Below are positions 60,413 through 64,000 of a stretch of 64,000 nt of DNA, piece by piece; the stretch's first letter is position 1, and each line of letters begins with the position of its first letter. The translations under genes and the position numbers were made by a program. Location: contig CP141154.1 in the NCBI GenBank assembly GCA_035233585.1, positions 87,424,501-87,488,500 on the forward strand, read 5' to 3'. Under the pieces are notes generated by a model. The model saw only the letters and a program-made list of their open reading frames with translations, was not told where the DNA came from and ran no database searches. This stretch comes from Antiaris toxicaria. Lineage: Eukaryota; Streptophyta; Magnoliopsida; Rosales; Moraceae.

Positions 60413-61571
60413 CCACAATCCTTCTTTTAGCCAGAGTACAAACCCCAATCATCTCAACCTCAGTTAAGACTTCAGTTGTCAACCAGCATGTAAGCTTTTT
60501 CTCAACTGGCATAGTTTAAGCTAGCAGGACCCATTTCATCGAGGAACAACATGAATGATAAGGGTAAAGGAAAGATGTATGTTGTAGAAGAGGGTGACGC
60601 AACAGTCTAGAATAGCCCTACTATCATGGCCTGTATGATCCTGATCTCTTCTAGTTGAATACACATATTGTTTGATATTGGTGCTAGTCATTTTTTAATT
60701 GCATCGACATTTGTAAAAGCCCTAAAATTAGAAATAAAACCTCTAAAGTAACCTTTGCACTTATTTATGCCGCTTAGGAAAACCAAATCATCTTTGATGT
60801 GTTGGACTAATATTGTTACGTGGGAAGGTGAATAACTAATGTCCATGAACAACTTAATATCCAGTTGATTATCCAACCAATGACACATTACAATGTGATT
60901 CTTGTTATGGATTATTTAACTCAGAATAGGGCAATATTAGATTGTCATCATTGAAAGGTGATATTATTAATAGGATCAAAACAGATGGTAATAGAACTTG
61001 AGGAATCCAAGTGATGACCAGCAAGCTGTTGAGACTAGGCATAGGTGGTCGACGAAAGTTGTCATGTGTTACTTCTATTTTCACATTAGAAGGTGACGAT
61101 CACGTGAACAATGGCGATTGCTCTACTCCAGTGGAAGATGAATTCTCATATGTATTTCCTGAAGATATACCCAAATTGCTACCTGACTGAGTGGTAGAAT
61201 TTTGTATTGATCTCATCCTTGGTACAGCTCCGACCTTAATTCCTCCCTACAAAATGGCACCCATGGAAAAAGCCGAGTTACAGAAGCATTTAACTGAGTA
61301 GGAACTTAAGGGATTCATCCGACTTAGTAAATCACCATTGGGAGCACCGGTTTTATTTGCAAAGAAATAAGATGGAAGCTTACGACTATGTGTCGACTAT
61401 AGGCAATTGAATAGGGTGACAATCAAGAACAAGTATCTCTTGTCAAGGATCGACGAATTATATGATCAACTAGAAGGTGCTCAATATTTCTCTAAGATCG
61501 ACCTGAGATCCGGGTATCATCACTTAAAAATCTAAGAGGTGGGTATTCTAAAAACTATATTCAAGACTCAA
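60413..61571 (+). pseudogene. pol: Gypsy H gag C-terminus, protease and reverse transcriptase start
   Basis: A Ty3/gypsy polyprotein with many stops. The Gln/Pro-rich gag tail continues from 45481. The protease motif is visible as LFDIGASHFLIASTFVKAL (about 60668-60725), with Ile for the usual Ser. After a frame change the RT start is clear: VFPEDIPKLLPD, PPYKMAPMEKAELQKHL, KGFIRLSKSPLGAPVLFAKK, LRLCVDYRQLN and FSKIDLRSGYHHLKI (61490-61535). It breaks at 61571 before the catalytic YxDD, where an LTR-like sequence begins. Confidence 0.88.
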
Positions 61572-63192
61572 TATCACATCCCAAAATCTAGGATTGTGAT
61601 GTGGAGGGGATGTTAAAATAAATCAGGAAAAATATCAAATTAATTACTGTCTCTTTTAATTTTGTTTCCGATTATGATTAGGTAAATTAATTAAACGTTA
61701 TCATTTGTATTTTAAAATGTCACAGCAGGGTCCCTATATCTCACAGATATATACTTGGATAAAAAAAATAAATTACAAATAATAAAATAAAATTTAAAAT
61801 TTATAGTTTTGGGCATTAAAATTATATACATGTTTAAAAAACAAGAAAATAGTACTTCCACTACAAATCCTTAGTTGCCACATAATGATTCCATGACACC
61901 TGGTCTTCTATTCAATTTTCTCTCATGAAGGTTTACCAATTTTAAAATAATGAGCGAAAGGCTCAGTAGGATATTTTTAAATCATTTTTCAAATATTTTA
62001 TTTTGAACTAGCATAGTAATAATATATCAATACAGTACAAAATCTTGAATGTAGAACTATGAGTATGCAAATTATGTCCCTATGTACATCTAAGTCGTAC
62101 ATTGTCCATATGAGCCTCTCACCGTTAAATCCATGATGAGTTATCCTCATTTAAGATGTGCACTCTTCATACGTGTGTGCTAGCTCCTAGTTCTAGGTTT
62201 TAACAACCAAATCTCATTTTCAATTCCCTTTGAAAATATGATTTACATAATAAAATATACCATGTTATTTTGTCAAATATCCGTAACTAGATTATTTTTC
62301 TTTTAATTTTTGAAATCGTGATATTTTCTAAAAAATATAGAATTTATAAAATTTTATAAACTCAATTTTTTAAAATCAATCTTTTGGCTAAATTGCTGAA
62401 AAAAAAAATGGCTACAAAGAAAGGTAAGAAATCCTACTTCGTGGTAATATATCTACTGATAACTTCTAACATATATTCTGAGATAGTCATTTTCTCTAAA
62501 TTTCGGTCAACACATATTAAATAATAGATAATTTAATTATCTGTCAAAAAAATCTCATAATCGTAATTATGGTAAATTCAATTAATTAGTTTATTGTAGT
62601 TTTTAAACTTTAAAATGATATTTTATTTTGACACTAATAAATTTAAACGAGATTTTATTTTTAATACTTTTTTTTAATTTCGGTATAATCTATCTTAAAA
62701 TATTGACTACTCAAGAATCCAATGTGATAACAAGGAATTTTGAGATTCTTGAAGAGATTTAAAATTGTATATACATGATAATTTTAATGTATAAAATATG
62801 AAAAAGTTGTGTTTTAATATTATTGAGAATGCAACAAAATGTTCTAATAGTATTAAAGAGAGTGAGTTCAGAGATAGAAAATCTACCCGAACAGAAATGG
62901 GTGAGACGGCCCTAAAATAGAGCCAAAAACCCTAGAGAGTGCGCCGAAGTGCACTAAAAGATGAAATTTTATGGTAATAAATTTTGGTCAAACGAAAGCA
63001 AAATAAGACAGACCGATCACATTGGAGGCATCAGAAACTTGCCTACACGATTCCTGTAAATTTCTGTTTGGTTTGACTTTTGGTCAAACTTTGACCACGA
63101 ATTAATATATGAATTAATTAAATGATGTTAAGTGTGACATCATATATGTGATGTAATAAATATGGAATTTAAAGCTTAAAAGGGAGGTAGGT
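61572..63192 (-). repeat. LTR-like non-coding sequence, probably gypsy
   Basis: It begins TATCACATCCCAAAATC exactly where the H reading frame breaks. It has a GAGCGAAAGGCTCAGTAGGAT landmark near 61951, similar to the GCTCAGTAAGTTC landmark of the other gypsy LTRs and in the same relative place, so it is probably an LTR read on the minus strand. The right border is not clear. No gene is visible, and AT-rich sequence fills 62200-62850. Confidence 0.5.
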
Positions 63193-64000
63193 TATGACGT
63201 CCCTTGATTCCAACTATCCGTAACTGTCATGGATCGACTCTACGGCTGACCAAGACCGTTCGTGTGCCGAATCCGAGACGTCAGTTTTAAACTCTTTTAC
63301 TTATACTTCTAAAACACCAGGGCCTAAAATTTCACCCCAATTTTTTTTTTTCTTTAATACATACTTTTTCTTATGATTATCAAGTAAGAAGGTGATGTAA
63401 AATATAATACTGGCTTTTTCGTGTCTGAAATAAGTACAACATATTTGGTAACATATATAATATATATATGTACTGTATATTTTGTCTTCAAACATATTTT
63501 CTTTACTCAAAAAGCTTAGCGGAAAACTTATGGCAAGACCAAGTCCACGTTGAGTTCCCTATCTCCTTGACACGCTCACATCCTGCCACCATCCAGAAAT
63601 CTACTGGACAGGTTTCTTACTTGCAACATGAACAAACTGATGAGCTAACAGGCTCAGTAAGTTCAAACATCCATAGTAAGAATCAGATTGATTCAAAAAC
63701 ACTAAAAACTCAATCTCCTATTAATAATACTATTCATCATGAATAGTAAAGTTAACCTTTGACCGATGAATAGTACCAGTTACCCTAACTGTGTACTATT
63801 CACATATCCTAACCGAACTTACATTACTCTAATGTAAACTTCGGTTATGCTCAATTATGATTTTTATCATTTTGCTGATTGCTTATTTTCTATTAGATTT
63901 CTAGTGTAGAACTCTATTTATGGCAGTACCGATGATTATTAGCACGCTAACTGGGAGGGTCTAAGGAGTGACCTTAGAACATCATCCTCCACAGCCCTGA
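63193..64000 (-). repeat. Gypsy LTR G3 (right part outside window)
   Basis: Starts TATGACGTCCC, close to the TGTGACGCCCC start of G1. It carries the GAGCTAACAGGCTCAGTAAG landmark (63643) and GTACCGATGATTATTAGCAC (63927), all in the order of G1 and G2. No primer site lies left of it, so it is a 3' LTR or solo LTR of a minus-strand element. Confidence 0.8.

Noticed and set aside
63468..63746. Open frame of 92 codons near the window end
   Set aside because: It overlaps the start of gypsy LTR G3 and no similar frame exists in the equivalent part of G1 or G2.

Overview
This 64 kb window is plant nuclear DNA made almost entirely of nested transposable elements. I see no host gene, tRNA, rRNA or CRISPR array. 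The plant assignment rests on three things. There are Ty1/copia LTR retrotransposons with an initiator-Met tRNA primer site, a CACTA (En/Spm) element whose tnp2-type transposase has the plant-specific domain order and an intron, and Ty3/gypsy LTRs of a kind common in flowering plants. The species cannot be told from the sequence.

The dominant element is one Ty1/copia family present in seven copies. They are A (+, 1-7379), B (-, 9035-19166), C (-, about 30921-41914), D (+, 41915-45433), E (+, 45482-60412), F (+, 51506-57046, inside E) and a solo LTR S1 (33671-36103, inside C). Its LTR is about 2.4 kb, starts TGTTAGG and ends CCTACA. Behind it come a tRNA-iMet primer site, an unusual leader of about 1.95 kb with a GC-rich island, then gag, protease, integrase, reverse transcriptase, RNase H and a polypurine tract. 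Every copy is disabled by stops or frameshifts. B is the best preserved: its integrase keeps a DD35E triad and its RT keeps YVDD.

Layer 1, left (about 7380-27087, minus): a CACTA element carries a tnp2-like transposase read from 21150 leftwards. It was split by copia A (right edge 7379), by copia B (5-bp duplication CACTT) and by a gypsy solo LTR (21832-24464, duplication CCTAT). Its right end holds two arrays of tandem repeats and a terminal TACTACAAGAAA-type inverted repeat ending at 27087. The left end lies outside the window. The CACTA element abuts a decayed gypsy gag, primer site and LTR on the minus strand (27088 to about 30920).

Layer 2, right (about 30921-61571): a decayed plus-strand gypsy element H (gag, protease, RT) is split by copia D and copia E (duplication CCACA). 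C sits inside D, S1 sits inside C, and F sits inside E. A large deletion removed the rest of F and the pol of E, leaving a 0.8 kb gypsy LTR fragment at the junction. The window ends in two further gypsy-type LTR sequences (61572-63192 and 63193-64000).

No genes here work together in a host pathway. The interest lies in the order of insertions, the structure of the copia leader and LTR, and the signature of decay, which is mostly C-to-T change.
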